A stretch of 64,000 bases of DNA, from positions 1 to 64,000 of the forward strand of contig JABIFY010000078.1 in assembly GCA_018650465.1 (NCBI GenBank). The letters run 5' to 3'. The notes beneath the pieces are model-generated. The model did not search any database, had not been told where the DNA came from, and saw nothing but the letters and a program-made list of their open reading frames with translations. This stretch comes from Alphaproteobacteria bacterium (GTDB lineage: Bacteria; Pseudomonadota; Alphaproteobacteria; UBA2966). The translations under genes and the position numbers were made by a program. Position 1 is the first letter of the stretch. Each line of letters starts with the position of its first letter. Below are positions 8,224-17,426 of the stretch, in pieces.

Positions 8224-9747
8224 TTATTGTTCAGGTAAATAGTCGCCGCTGACAAGCATCCTGCGCAGGATTTTGCCAACGGGTGATTTGGGGATTTCAC
8301 GGACAAAGACATAGGCCCGCGGTCGTTTGAAGCTTGCCAGGTTGGATTGCAGGCACCAGGCATCCAGTTGCTCGTCGTTCACTTCGCCGCTGCGGGCAAT
8401 GAAGGCTGTCACGGTCTGGCCCCAGCGCGGATCAGCCAGGCCAACCACGGCAACTTCGCCCACCGCCGGATGCAGGGACAAAACACTTTCGATTTCGGCT
8501 GGCAATATATTTTCGCCGCCGGAGATAATCATGTCATCCACCCGACCCGTAACAAACAAGTCGCCATCATTATCCTGATAGCCCACATCGCCGGTGAAAT
8601 ACCAGCCGTCATGCAGGGATTTGGCATCGGCTTCGGGGCGCTTCCAGTAGCCTTCAAAAGCCTCGTCGCCATCCAGGGCAGCAATGATCTGGCCCTCATC
8701 ATCTCCCTCGACGAGATCGTCTGCGTCGATTGAATCCAGTTTGATCACACGGATTTCCTGGTTCAACCCGGCCTTGCCCGCCGAGCCTGGTTTGGCCGGT
8801 GCGTCGGGTTCAATAGTGAAGGTATAAATTTCCGACGAACCGTAGTGGTTGACAAAAAGATCGAGATTGAAAGCAGTCTGCAGTTTTTTCAGCAAGCCAT
8901 CCGTCATAGCCTGCCCGGCAAAACCAAGCTTGCGAACCGTCGTCACATTGCTGTTGGCAAAGGCCTCGTGCGACAGCAAGTCGTGGTAAAGCGTTGGCAC
9001 CAGATAGAGGTTGGTGATGCTGTGACTTTCAATCAATGACAGGGCATGGGCCGCATCAAATCGTCGTTGGCATACGAAATGGCCATTGATCATGACAGAG
9101 GCCAGCAGCGAACGCACACCCATGGTGTGATAAAGCGGCATGACGCCAAGCGTCACTTCGCCGCGGGCATACTGGTTTTGGGCAACGTGGGCAAGTGCAG
9201 CGGCACGTTCGGCGTCATGACGGCGCGGCACACCCTTGCCCCGACCTGTTGTGCCCGATGTATAGAGCATCACGGACTTGTCTCGCGTTGAGGCCCTCGA
9301 TACCGGTGTAACTCCTTCGCCGGCGAGCAATTCCTGCCAGGTTGATGTCGCTCCGTCGGCGGTGTCGGTACCAATACGCAGAAGCCCCGCAGCCGTTGCC
9401 GCACCTGTCACAATGGCCGCTGTTTCGGCCTGAAAGACCACAGCGCGTGCCTCTGAATCCGCCAACACATAATCCAGCTCGTCCGCACTGGCGCGCCAGT
9501 TGAGCGGCGTAATAATCAGGCCAGCAAGCTGACAGGCCATATGCAGGGTAGCCGCTTCGGCACTGTTTTGCAGGACAGTGACCACATGTTGCCCCGGCAC
9601 TAGTCCCAGTTCATCCAGCCCGGCAACAGCGCACAGGATTTCATCCTGCCAGGTGGCATAGGACCAGGTACGATCACCATCAGACAGGGCAATGGCCCCT
9701 GGCATGCGTTTTACACTGGCGAGCAAAGTGCGGCCCAGATCAAACAT
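8224..9747 (-). CDS. AMP-dependent acyl-CoA synthetase/ligase
   Basis: A 507-residue adenylate-forming enzyme of the ANL superfamily. The phosphate-binding loop is YTSGTTGRGKGVPRRH, the aromatic adenine motif YGSSEIYTF, the ribose/hinge region GWYFTGDVGY then GRVDDMIISGGENI, and the catalytic lysine sits in the C-terminal PKSPVGKILRR. It activates a carboxylic acid to acyl-AMP and then to the CoA thioester. It starts three bases after the 2Fe-2S subunit stop; that upstream gene's end supplies the purine-rich site (GGGGGAGAAGAG). Position between the molybdenum hydroxylase and the crotonase implies that the imported acid, or its hydroxylated product, is CoA-activated. Substrate unknown. Confidence 0.9.
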   Translation of the reverse strand: MFDLGRTLLASVKRMPGAIALSDGDRTWSYATWQDEILCAVAGLDELGLVPGQHVVTVLQNSAEAATLHMACQLAGLIITPLNWRASADELDYVLADSEARAVVFQAETAAIVTGAATAAGLLRIGTDTADGATSTWQELLAGEGVTPVSRASTRDKSVMLYTSGTTGRGKGVPRRHDAERAAALAHVAQNQYARGEVTLGVMPLYHTMGVRSLLASVMINGHFVCQRRFDAAHALSLIESHSITNLYLVPTLYHDLLSHEAFANSNVTTVRKLGFAGQAMTDGLLKKLQTAFNLDLFVNHYGSSEIYTFTIEPDAPAKPGSAGKAGLNQEIRVIKLDSIDADDLVEGDDEGQIIAALDGDEAFEGYWKRPEADAKSLHDGWYFTGDVGYQDNDGDLFVTGRVDDMIISGGENILPAEIESVLSLHPAVGEVAVVGLADPRWGQTVTAFIARSGEVNDEQLDAWCLQSNLASFKRPRAYVFVREIPKSPVGKILRRMLVSGDYLPEQ

Positions 9748-9750
9748 CTT

Positions 9751-10263
9751 TTACTCTTCTCCCCCGGCCGCATTGCGTCGTGCCGCCATAACCTCAAGTG
9801 TTGCATCAACCATGCCCTGGTATCCGGTACAGCGGCAGATATGGCCCGACAGCACATCGCGGATACGGACCTCGTCAGCTTCAGGTTCTTCCTCCAGAAG
9901 CTGATCCAGCGACATCAGGATGCCCGGCGTGCAAAAGCCGCATTGCAAGGCGTGCAGACGGCGAAAGGCGGTCTGAAGATCATTCAGGTCCCCCTTGTCA
10001 TCGGTCAGGCCCTCAATGGTTTCCAGCCGACAGTCGTCCAGTTGAACAGCAAATGTCAGACAGGTTCTCTGTGCCTTGCCATCGATGCGGATGGTACAAG
10101 CGCCGCAAACACCATGCTCACATCCCACATGGGTGCCCGTGGCGCCCAGAACCTGGCGCAGGAAATCACTGGCCAGCATGCGGGGTTCGGCATCACCTTC
10201 AACCGCGCGACCATTCAGGAGAAATCGCACACGATGGCGCAAACCTGCATCAAGACGTTGCAT
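9751..10263 (-). CDS. Molybdenum hydroxylase small subunit, 2Fe-2S protein
   Basis: A 170-residue iron-sulfur subunit of a xanthine-oxidase-family enzyme. It has the plant-ferredoxin-type cluster ligands GCEHGVCGACT with a later Cys (RTCLTF), and the second 2Fe-2S domain with QCGFCTPG and ICRCTGY. I place the start at 10263 because a GAGG site sits six bases before that ATG; longer in-frame versions run into the FAD-subunit gene. It overlaps the FAD-subunit stop by 14 bp. It would carry electrons from the molybdenum centre to FAD. Length and motifs match the CoxS/HcrC type. Confidence 0.93.
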   Translation of the reverse strand: MQRLDAGLRHRVRFLLNGRAVEGDAEPRMLASDFLRQVLGATGTHVGCEHGVCGACTIRIDGKAQRTCLTFAVQLDDCRLETIEGLTDDKGDLNDLQTAFRRLHALQCGFCTPGILMSLDQLLEEEPEADEVRIRDVLSGHICRCTGYQGMVDATLEVMAARRNAAGGEE

Positions 10264-11077
10264 GGGAAACCTCATTGATAATCTTTTTTCCGATCCGCCG
10301 CACCAGTTCCCGCCGGTAGCGGGCGCTGGCATGAGGGTCGTCGACACCGTCCAATTCCCACGCCAGGTCATTCAGGGTCGCCTCCACGGCCTCACCCTGC
10401 AACAATGGCAGATCAACAATCCGGGGGATTTCAGCGACACCACCAACACCAAGGCGCACACCTTGCGCTGTGCTCACTGCTGCCAGGGCGACGAGGGCAA
10501 AATCACCATGGCGCTGGCTGACTTCATGGAATAAAGACCTGCTTTGTGCATCCGCAACCGGAAATCGGCAAGCCGTAATCATTTCATCGGCGGCGACATC
10601 TGTTGTCATCATACCGGTCTGAAAGTCAGCCGCCGACAGGACACGTCGCCCCCGCTTGCCCTGAACCACCACCTCCCCCTGCAGGGTCGCCAGGGCCAGG
10701 GGCAGTTCAGCACTGGGTTCCGCGTGGGCAAGTGATCCGCAAACCGTACCGCGCTGGCGGGTTTGGTAGTGACCAACGTTGGGCAGGATTTGTGCCAGCA
10801 GGGGCTGGTGTTTTACTAGATCAGGCCAGGCGAGCAGAGCTGCCTGCGTTACAGCGGCGCCGACTTCGATCATGCCATCGACAAGCGATATGTTTTTCAG
10901 GTCCTGAATGCGGGCGATATCGATCAGCACTGAGGGGTTCGCCAGGCGCATATTGAGCATGGCTGTCAGGGACTGGCCACCGGCGAGAACGCGGGCCTCA
11001 TCGCCACTGGCCGCCAGAACCTCAAGCGCCTCATCGACGCTGTCCGGTCTGACATAATCAAAGGCTGCCGGTTTCAT
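10250..11077 (-). CDS. Molybdenum hydroxylase FAD-binding middle subunit
   Basis: A 275-residue flavoprotein of the CoxM/HcrB type. The FAD-binding motifs are AGGQSLTAMLNMRLANP (about 32-48) and TVCGSLAHAEPSAELPLAL, equivalent to the TIGG box in the family. The C-terminal domain of CO-dehydrogenase flavoproteins follows (GVRLGVGGVAEIP). It starts in an ATGA overlap with the large subunit stop and overlaps the 2Fe-2S gene at its end, so the three subunits are translationally coupled. It passes electrons from the iron-sulfur clusters to an acceptor. Confidence 0.93.
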   Translation of the reverse strand: MKPAAFDYVRPDSVDEALEVLAASGDEARVLAGGQSLTAMLNMRLANPSVLIDIARIQDLKNISLVDGMIEVGAAVTQAALLAWPDLVKHQPLLAQILPNVGHYQTRQRGTVCGSLAHAEPSAELPLALATLQGEVVVQGKRGRRVLSAADFQTGMMTTDVAADEMITACRFPVADAQSRSLFHEVSQRHGDFALVALAAVSTAQGVRLGVGGVAEIPRIVDLPLLQGEAVEATLNDLAWELDGVDDPHASARYRRELVRRIGKKIINEVSHATS

Positions 11078-14043
11078 GAGGTGATCCCGAAAAAGGCGAG
11101 GATACGGGCAAACAGACCTTGCGCTGGTGCCGTTTCAGTCTGGCCTGTCGCCTGGTTCGTTGTCTGGCTAACCAGGTGTTTGAAAAAGCTGTTAATCAGG
11201 GTCCGGGCAGCGCCATCGATCAGGCGACTGCCGACGGCCGCAACCTTGCCCGATATGCGCACGGCATAATGATAATCAACGCGGGTACCCTCCGGTGTTT
11301 CCACAAGAGTCACATGGCCTTCCCCCTGGGATATGCCAAGCGGGCCCGAGGCACCGCCGACCAGGCGCAGGGAGCGCGGCTCATCGAGGTCCAGCAGCAC
11401 AACTTCTGCCCGGAAGCGGCCTTTGACAGGACCGATGCCCAGCGTCACATCAGCCCGGTAGGCATTGTCACCCAGGTTTTGAAGTTCGTGGCAGCCCGGA
11501 ATAACCGAGGCCAGTTTTTCCTCATCCAGGATAACGGCCCAGACGTCAGCAGGCGATGCTGGCACCATTGTGCTTCCCTCACCGCGCAGCGCATGACCTT
11601 CTCCCGGCGGAGGTGCGGGTGCGACGGGCACAGATCTCGCATCCTCTGCTTCCGTCGCCATGACCAGGCCAGCAAGGCGGGAGCGGGTCAGGGGTAATGT
11701 TGTGATATCACGGTCAACGGCGTCGGCCACCGCATTGGCAATACAAACCGGGGTCGACATGCAATTGCCCTCCCCCAGTCCCTTGGAGCCCAGCGGCGTG
11801 AAGGGTGACGGAGATTGGTCATGCAGAATAACCAGGTCAGGCACTTCGACTGCGGTGGGCGGCAAATAATCAACAAAGGTACCAGACAAAAAACTGCCGT
11901 CCGCTGCATAGGCCAGCTCCTCATAGAGGGCAGCGCCCAGGGCGTTGGAAAATCCGCCCCTGATCTGGCCATCGGCTAACATGGGGTTCAGCAGGCGTCC
12001 AGCATCATGCATGGTGACATACTTATCTATGCGCACGGCGAAGGTGTCGGGATCAATTTCGACGCCACATATGTCGAAGATAAAACCGTAGCTGCCGGAA
12101 GAATTAATCCGGTCCGCCTCGTCCGGCTCTGTCAGTTCCGGCATGGTCCAGATGGCAGTTTCACGCAAGCCCACCCCCGCTTCATCCGGCACAGACAAGG
12201 GCGACCAGTGGGCCTTTGCGGCGGGGCGGGCAATGGGCAAGGCATTGTCTGGATTGCCACGGGCGTAGACCTTGCCGCCACCAAATTCAACTTCCTCCAC
12301 GGGGATATTCAGATCAGCCGCGGCAATGCGCGTCAGTCTTTCACGCAGTTTCATGGCTGCCTTGTGTGCCGCACCTGTTACGGCCCCGGCAAAACGACTG
12401 GCATAATTCCCTGAAGCAATGGACCAAGGGTCCTTGTTGGTATCGTGATCGCTGGAGACGACAATGGTCGACGGATGAACACCCAGGGCATCGGCCACAA
12501 CCTGGGACAGTACAGTGCGGTGGCCCTGCCCCTGGGGCACCGACGAGGTATTAACGGTGATCGAACCCGAAGGGTCAAAGCTAACGGTTGCGGTCGCCAG
12601 GGCACCATTTTTTGGCCCCGCCTTTTCGCGCTGTTCGGGCGTCAACAACGTCGTAATGTAGCCCATGTTGGAAATTGAGGGTTCTACTACAGCTGCATAA
12701 CCGATGCCATATAGCCGGCCTTGTGTACGGGCGGCGTCACGCCGGGCGATCAACTCCGACAGTCCGCCTTCTTCAACAGCGCGATCCAGTGACCTGGTGT
12801 AATCTCCTGAATCGAGCAGTGCCCCCGATGCTGTGGTGTAGGGCATGGCCTCCGTCGGCACCAGATTACGTCGACGCAATTCCAGAGGATCGATAGCCAG
12901 TTTCTTGGCCGCCAGATCCATCAAACGTTCAAGCGGGAAATAGATCTGCGGCCCGCCAAATCCCCGCATCAGACCAGTCGGTGTCTTGTTGGTGACAACA
13001 ACCCGGTTGCGGATGGCCAGGTCCTGAATATCATATGCACCCGTCATATTGCCATGCATGCGATAGATCGTTGCCGGTTCCGGTGCCCGCAGATATGCCC
13101 CGCAATCCTCCAGCTGATCATAATCCAGGGCCAACAGTCGGCCGTTCTCATCAAAGGCCCCCTTGAGGGTCGTTAGCCGGTTTGTGGCAGACGTCGCTGC
13201 ACTGAGATGTTCCAGCCGGTCCTCAACCCATTTGACGGGGCATCCGGCAACCCTGGCGGCAACACCCAGGGCAACCACATAAGGGAATATTCCCTGCTTG
13301 ACGCCAAAACTACCACCTGAGTCCGGCGGTGTCTTCAGGCGCAAGCGGTTGCCCGGCACCTTGAGTGAGCGGGCCATGATGGTGTGCAGGGTATAGGGTC
13401 CCTGAAAATTGGCCGTGACCTCAAACAGGTCTTCCCCGGCATTGTGACGTGCCACAACGACATAACATTCCATGGGCGTGCAGGAATTACGGGGATAGTG
13501 CACCGAGGTTTCCACCACATGGGCGGCTTTTGTGAAGGCGTCTTCTGGATTGCCATAGCGAAAGGAGCGTTCGTGCAGCACGTTGCCATCTGTGCTCGGG
13601 TGAAGTTTCGTTGCTGTATCAGCGGCTGCCTCCGCCGGGTCGACCAAGGCCTCGAGGGCTGCATACTCCACCTCGATGGCATCCAGCGCATCCTCGGCCA
13701 GATAGCGATTAGCGGCAATGACGATAGCCACCGGCTCACCTACATAGCGCACACGATCTGTCGCCAGGGCATAGTGCGGTGCTTCGACCTTGACGCCGGT
13801 AATAAATGGTTTGGAGTGCGCCAGAATATCAGCGCCGGTAATCACTGCGACGACACCTGCCATGCTGAGGGCTTGGTGAATATTGACTGAGCGGATTTTC
13901 GCATGGGCCAGGGGGCTGCGTAAAAAGGCTGCGTGACAGGTGCCTGGCGGGGTCGCCAGATCATCGGCAAACTGCCCCTGCCCTCTCAGCAGCGACAGGT
14001 CTTCAACTCGCTCGAGGGATTTGCCAAGCCACGGAGCCTCCAT
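11074..14043 (-). CDS. Molybdenum hydroxylase large subunit fused to CoxG-like domain
   Basis: A 989-residue molybdopterin-binding subunit of the xanthine-dehydrogenase family. The N-terminal half has the GQGQFADD and RVRYVGEPVAIVIA blocks; RGFGGPQ and the terminal KGLGEGN (with the likely base-catalytic Glu) mark the cofactor region. Residues from about 830 form an extra SRPBCC/CoxG-like domain (VPASPADVWAVILDEEKLA, then LGIGPVKGRFRAEV), normally a separate protein that in CO dehydrogenase loci recruits the enzyme to the membrane. The start at 14043 is set by GGGAGG seven bases upstream, giving a 16-bp gap after livF rather than an overlap. The CO-dehydrogenase AYxCSFR loop is absent, so CO is not the expected substrate; hydroxylation of an aromatic or N-heterocyclic carbon is more likely. 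Confidence 0.9.
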   Translation of the reverse strand: MEAPWLGKSLERVEDLSLLRGQGQFADDLATPPGTCHAAFLRSPLAHAKIRSVNIHQALSMAGVVAVITGADILAHSKPFITGVKVEAPHYALATDRVRYVGEPVAIVIAANRYLAEDALDAIEVEYAALEALVDPAEAAADTATKLHPSTDGNVLHERSFRYGNPEDAFTKAAHVVETSVHYPRNSCTPMECYVVVARHNAGEDLFEVTANFQGPYTLHTIMARSLKVPGNRLRLKTPPDSGGSFGVKQGIFPYVVALGVAARVAGCPVKWVEDRLEHLSAATSATNRLTTLKGAFDENGRLLALDYDQLEDCGAYLRAPEPATIYRMHGNMTGAYDIQDLAIRNRVVVTNKTPTGLMRGFGGPQIYFPLERLMDLAAKKLAIDPLELRRRNLVPTEAMPYTTASGALLDSGDYTRSLDRAVEEGGLSELIARRDAARTQGRLYGIGYAAVVEPSISNMGYITTLLTPEQREKAGPKNGALATATVSFDPSGSITVNTSSVPQGQGHRTVLSQVVADALGVHPSTIVVSSDHDTNKDPWSIASGNYASRFAGAVTGAAHKAAMKLRERLTRIAAADLNIPVEEVEFGGGKVYARGNPDNALPIARPAAKAHWSPLSVPDEAGVGLRETAIWTMPELTEPDEADRINSSGSYGFIFDICGVEIDPDTFAVRIDKYVTMHDAGRLLNPMLADGQIRGGFSNALGAALYEELAYAADGSFLSGTFVDYLPPTAVEVPDLVILHDQSPSPFTPLGSKGLGEGNCMSTPVCIANAVADAVDRDITTLPLTRSRLAGLVMATEAEDARSVPVAPAPPPGEGHALRGEGSTMVPASPADVWAVILDEEKLASVIPGCHELQNLGDNAYRADVTLGIGPVKGRFRAEVVLLDLDEPRSLRLVGGASGPLGISQGEGHVTLVETPEGTRVDYHYAVRISGKVAAVGSRLIDGAARTLINSFFKHLVSQTTNQATGQTETAPAQGLFARILAFFGITS

Positions 14044-14059
14044 TTCAGGGCCTCCCTGT

Positions 14060-14704
14060 TTAACCGGAAATGATGCTGCCACGCTCAATCACGAATGTCC
14101 GGTCAAGCAAGCTTACGATATGCTTGTCGTTTGATTCGGCCACCAGCACCGATTCGCCCTCATCCTTCAGCTTTGCCATGATCTCGCTCATGCGCTGGGC
14201 AAATACCGGGGCGATACCCTCGCTCGGCTCATCCAGTAACAATAATTTCGTGCCCACCATCAGGGCTCGGGCGAAGGCGACAAACTTTTGTTGGCCACCC
14301 GAAAGCTCCACCGCACCCCGGTTCCGAAAATCAGCGACTTCAGGCATGATTTCATAAATCCAGCTGAGACGGTCCTGCCAATCTTCCATGTCTGTGGCCC
14401 AGACCGGCAACAGAATATTTTCCTCTGACGTCAGGGCCGGAACCAGACGCCGGTCTTCGGGCATAAATCCGATGCCCATATGTGCGCGTTTGTGCGGTTG
14501 GATTTTGAGCAGGTCCTGGTGACCAAACATCGCCGTCCCCGCCTCAACTTTCAGCGCCCCCATAATGGCACGCAAAAAGGTGGTCTTGCCCGCACCATTG
14601 CGACCGATCAGACCGCACATGGTACCAGCTGGCACAGTCAGAGCCAGGTTCCGCAAGATGGGTGTTGGGCCAATATTGACGTCCAGATTACTTACCTCAA
14701 GCAT
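14060..14704 (-). CDS. livF: Branched-chain-type ABC transporter ATP-binding protein LivF
   Basis: A 214-residue ATPase with Walker A (GRNGAGKTT), Q-loop region, signature LSGGQQ and Walker B (LLLLDEPSEGIAP), as in LivF. It energises import with LivG. The ATG at 14704 is preceded by AGGGGGACC and overlaps the livG stop by 8 bp; the longer frame to 14725 has no better site. It is slightly short for LivF (usually 230-240 residues), but the C-terminal VIERGSI block is present. It sits fifth in the uptake-catabolism operon, just before the hydroxylase genes. Confidence 0.92.
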   Translation of the reverse strand: MLEVSNLDVNIGPTPILRNLALTVPAGTMCGLIGRNGAGKTTFLRAIMGALKVEAGTAMFGHQDLLKIQPHKRAHMGIGFMPEDRRLVPALTSEENILLPVWATDMEDWQDRLSWIYEIMPEVADFRNRGAVELSGGQQKFVAFARALMVGTKLLLLDEPSEGIAPVFAQRMSEIMAKLKDEGESVLVAESNDKHIVSLLDRTFVIERGSIISG

Positions 14705-15497
14705 TGTCGGGGTCCCCCTGCCCATTCAAGGCTTCTGTCCGGGTCCGGTGGTATTCTTCGCCGATTACAAATTCTCTCACACCTGCATCCATCAGGGCTT
14801 CGTCTGGTGGCGCGTCACAGATGATCTCCCCCTGATAAAAGGCCAGCACACGGCTGACGTAACGTTCAACAATTTCCATGTCATGTTCGATAAAAAGGAT
14901 TGTCGTCTTTTCCTTGCGCAGAGCCTCCATAATGATGTCCATCAGGTTGAACTTTTCCTCAACCGAGATGCCGGATGTAGGCTCGTCCAGCATCAGGATG
15001 GAAGGTTTGCTAACCGCGGCCATGGCGATATCCAGCAGTTTGCGGATACCTTGAGGCAATGTAGACGCGGTGGCATTGCGATATTCAGAAATCTGATAAC
15101 TCGTCAGATGATCGTCAACGCGAGCAGCCCGTTCCTCATTGTAAAGAGGCGACAGCACACCCAGGCCGGTTTCCTCAGCAATGGCATAGGCCATCAACAG
15201 ATTTTCAAACACAGACTCGGAGGCAAATACCTGTGGCACCTGAAAGGATCGTGAAATTCCCAGTTTTGTAATTTCACGCGGCGGCAAACCCATAATATTC
15301 TTACCCGCGAAATTGATATGGCCCGATGTCGGCTTCAGATAGCCTGTGACCATATTAACGAAGGTGGTTTTACCGGCACCATTGGCACCGATGATGCCGA
15401 CGATTTCATGCTCCTTGACGGAGACATTGATATCCTTGGCAGCGACAACAGCACCAAAGGTTTTTTGCAGATCGCGAACTTCCAATACAACAGTCAT
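14697..15497 (-). CDS. livG: Branched-chain-type ABC transporter ATP-binding protein LivG
   Basis: A 266-residue ATPase: Walker A GANGAGKTTFVN, then the LivG-type GLPPREITKLGISRSFQVPQ segment, a signature-like region TLPQGIRKLLDIAMA (LSGG degenerated to LPQG, as often seen in LivG), and Walker B ILMLDEPTSGIS. The C-terminus carries the LivG-specific tail. ATGA overlap with livM at the front and an overlap with livF at the back show tight coupling. It would power import of the operon's substrate. Confidence 0.92.
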   Translation of the reverse strand: MTVVLEVRDLQKTFGAVVAAKDINVSVKEHEIVGIIGANGAGKTTFVNMVTGYLKPTSGHINFAGKNIMGLPPREITKLGISRSFQVPQVFASESVFENLLMAYAIAEETGLGVLSPLYNEERAARVDDHLTSYQISEYRNATASTLPQGIRKLLDIAMAAVSKPSILMLDEPTSGISVEEKFNLMDIIMEALRKEKTTILFIEHDMEIVERYVSRVLAFYQGEIICDAPPDEALMDAGVREFVIGEEYHRTRTEALNGQGDPDNA

Positions 15498-16447
15498 CGT
15501 CTTGTCCCTTCCGACTTGCGGAAACGGTCAAACAGCGACCAGATGCCGCCGGGCAGGAACATTATTATTGCCAGCAGACTGCCACCCAGGATGAGTTGCC
15601 ATATATGTGGTGCGTATTCAAAAGCGTAGGTCCGGATCAGTTCAAACGCCAGGGCACCGATATAGGTTGCCGCGACATTACCGACGCCACTGAGAATGGT
15701 GATAAAGACAAATTCACCGGAGACATTCCAGTTAGCCATGGAATCTGGGTCGACCTGACCGATTGCCAGCGCCATGACGGCACCCCCAAATCCGGCCACC
15801 AGGCCTGAGAATACGTATTTGACATGGATTACCTTTTCCGCCGAATAGCCAAGATATTCGACACGGATTTCGTTTTCCCGTACCGCCATGCTCATGCTGC
15901 CCAGCGTCGTTTTCAGATAAAGATGTACGCCAACGGTGATGATATATGTGAATACGAGGGTAAACAGGAACAGAGTTGTCTGCACGGCTTCCCCTTCCGG
16001 CGCATAACCCAGGAAGGTCGGTGCCAAAACACTGAAACCGTCTGTGCTGCCCAGTTCCTCAGTCTTGACGATGGCACCATAAAGGATCATCGAAAACGCC
16101 AGGTTCAGCAGGGCAAAAAAGATCGCCCGGTAGCGGCGCAGCAAAAAGCCCAGCAAAAAGGCAACGATGCCAGACACCAGGGTGCCCGCAAAAACGAGCA
16201 AAAAGGCGTCATGATAACCAACCAGCGTCAGCATCGCTGCTGCATAGGCACCAATTCCAAAATAAAGGGCATGACCAAAAGACACCAGGCCCGAGCGCCA
16301 AAGCACCAGAAGGCCGAGGGCCACAGCACCGCGTGCCAGGCTTTGCAATCCAACGAAACGCATCCATTCCGCCAGGAAGAAGTCGGCAAACACCAGCACC
16401 AGAAAGGCCAGGGTCAAGCCGACAACTGTCTTGTCTACATAACGCAT
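15494..16447 (-). CDS. livM: Branched-chain-type ABC transporter permease LivM
   Basis: A 317-residue inner-membrane permease with about eight to nine hydrophobic segments and the LivM-type EENEIRVEYLGY-like loop (RENEIRVEYLGYSAEKV). The ATG at 16447 lies in a TGATG overlap with the livH stop; a TTG one codon earlier is less likely. It forms the translocation channel with LivH. Confidence 0.92.
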   Translation of the reverse strand: MRYVDKTVVGLTLAFLVLVFADFFLAEWMRFVGLQSLARGAVALGLLVLWRSGLVSFGHALYFGIGAYAAAMLTLVGYHDAFLLVFAGTLVSGIVAFLLGFLLRRYRAIFFALLNLAFSMILYGAIVKTEELGSTDGFSVLAPTFLGYAPEGEAVQTTLFLFTLVFTYIITVGVHLYLKTTLGSMSMAVRENEIRVEYLGYSAEKVIHVKYVFSGLVAGFGGAVMALAIGQVDPDSMANWNVSGEFVFITILSGVGNVAATYIGALAFELIRTYAFEYAPHIWQLILGGSLLAIIMFLPGGIWSLFDRFRKSEGTRR

Positions 16448-17343
16448 CAAATTTTCCTGACTTTCGCGGGTGCAAACAAACCTTCTGGCCTGAGCGCCAG
16501 AACACCGGCCATAATGGCGTAGATCACAAACAGTTCGATCTCGGGAAATTTATGCACCGCCACTGCTCGTGAAATACCAACCAGTAAAGCGCCGATCATG
16601 GCACCCGGAATAGATCCCATACCGCCGATCACCACCACAGCAAAGGCCAGAACGGTGACTTCCACACCAATACCGGGGTTAACGGAAATGGTGGGCGCAA
16701 TATATGCCCCGCCCAGCGCACCCAGCATGGCACCAATAACGAAGGTCACCGTAAAGACAACCGCCACATTGATGCCCATGGCCTGACTGATCTCACGGTC
16801 ATAAATGACCGCCAGCAACAACTTGCCCCATTTGGTTCTGGTCAGGCCCAGCCACAAGGAAATACCAACAATCGCAGCCAGTCCAATCAGGGTCAGGCTG
16901 TAGACATCGAATGTCATTTCTACAATATCGACAGCCCCCAGAAGCCCCATGGGCTCAAAGGCAAAGTATGGGTCTGTACCCCAGATTAACAGCAGGACGT
17001 CTTCCAGCACCAGGAACAAGGCAAAGGTCGCCAGCACAATCAAATGTTCGTCCTTGTCATACAGGAACTTCAGCACCCCGCGTTCGATAATAATGCCAAG
17101 GACCACACCAATGATTATTGCGGCGGCGAAGATGGCGAGGAAACCGCCAAACTCGTGCCAATCGGTCTGGTAATAGGCCCCGATCAGGGTAGCCGACATA
17201 TAGGCACCAAAGGCGTAAAATGATCCATGAGTCACATTCAAGATCTTCATCACACCAAAAATCACAGTCATGCCAACGGCGACCATGAACAGGTAAGATG
17301 AAAACACCAGGCCGTCGATCAGGATGACGATCAGCTCTTGCAC
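16447..17343 (-). CDS. livH: Branched-chain-type ABC transporter permease LivH
   Basis: A 298-residue polytopic membrane protein of the LivH family, recognisable by VGMTVIFGVMKILNVTHGSF near the N-terminus and GGMGSIPGAMIGALLVG near the C-terminus. It pairs with LivM. An 83-bp spacer holding a strong hairpin separates it from the upstream binding-protein gene, so its level is probably set by read-through. Confidence 0.93.
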   Translation of the reverse strand: MQELIVILIDGLVFSSYLFMVAVGMTVIFGVMKILNVTHGSFYAFGAYMSATLIGAYYQTDWHEFGGFLAIFAAAIIIGVVLGIIIERGVLKFLYDKDEHLIVLATFALFLVLEDVLLLIWGTDPYFAFEPMGLLGAVDIVEMTFDVYSLTLIGLAAIVGISLWLGLTRTKWGKLLLAVIYDREISQAMGINVAVVFTVTFVIGAMLGALGGAYIAPTISVNPGIGVEVTVLAFAVVVIGGMGSIPGAMIGALLVGISRAVAVHKFPEIELFVIYAIMAGVLALRPEGLFAPAKVRKI

Positions 17344-17375
17344 GGCGGTCTCGCTATTTTTGAGAAATTACATAA

Positions 17376-17414
17376 TGAAAAAGGAACCGGGGATGCCGAC
17401 TTTGGCACCCCCGG
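17376..17414 (-). terminator. Partial terminator between binding protein and permease genes
   Basis: On the minus strand an 11-bp stem (17404-17414 with 17387-17397, one G-U pair) and a 6-base loop are followed by a T-rich run near 17378-17385. It lies inside the operon, after the substrate-binding-protein gene and before livH. This is the familiar arrangement that yields more binding protein than membrane components, by partial termination or by protecting the upstream message. Confidence 0.8.
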
Positions 17415-17426
17415 ATGGTAGCGGAA

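Noticed and set aside
9751-14043. Aerobic CO dehydrogenase (CoxSML)
   Set aside because: Subunit architecture fits, but the large subunit lacks the AYxCSFR active-site loop and the locus lacks Cox maturation genes.
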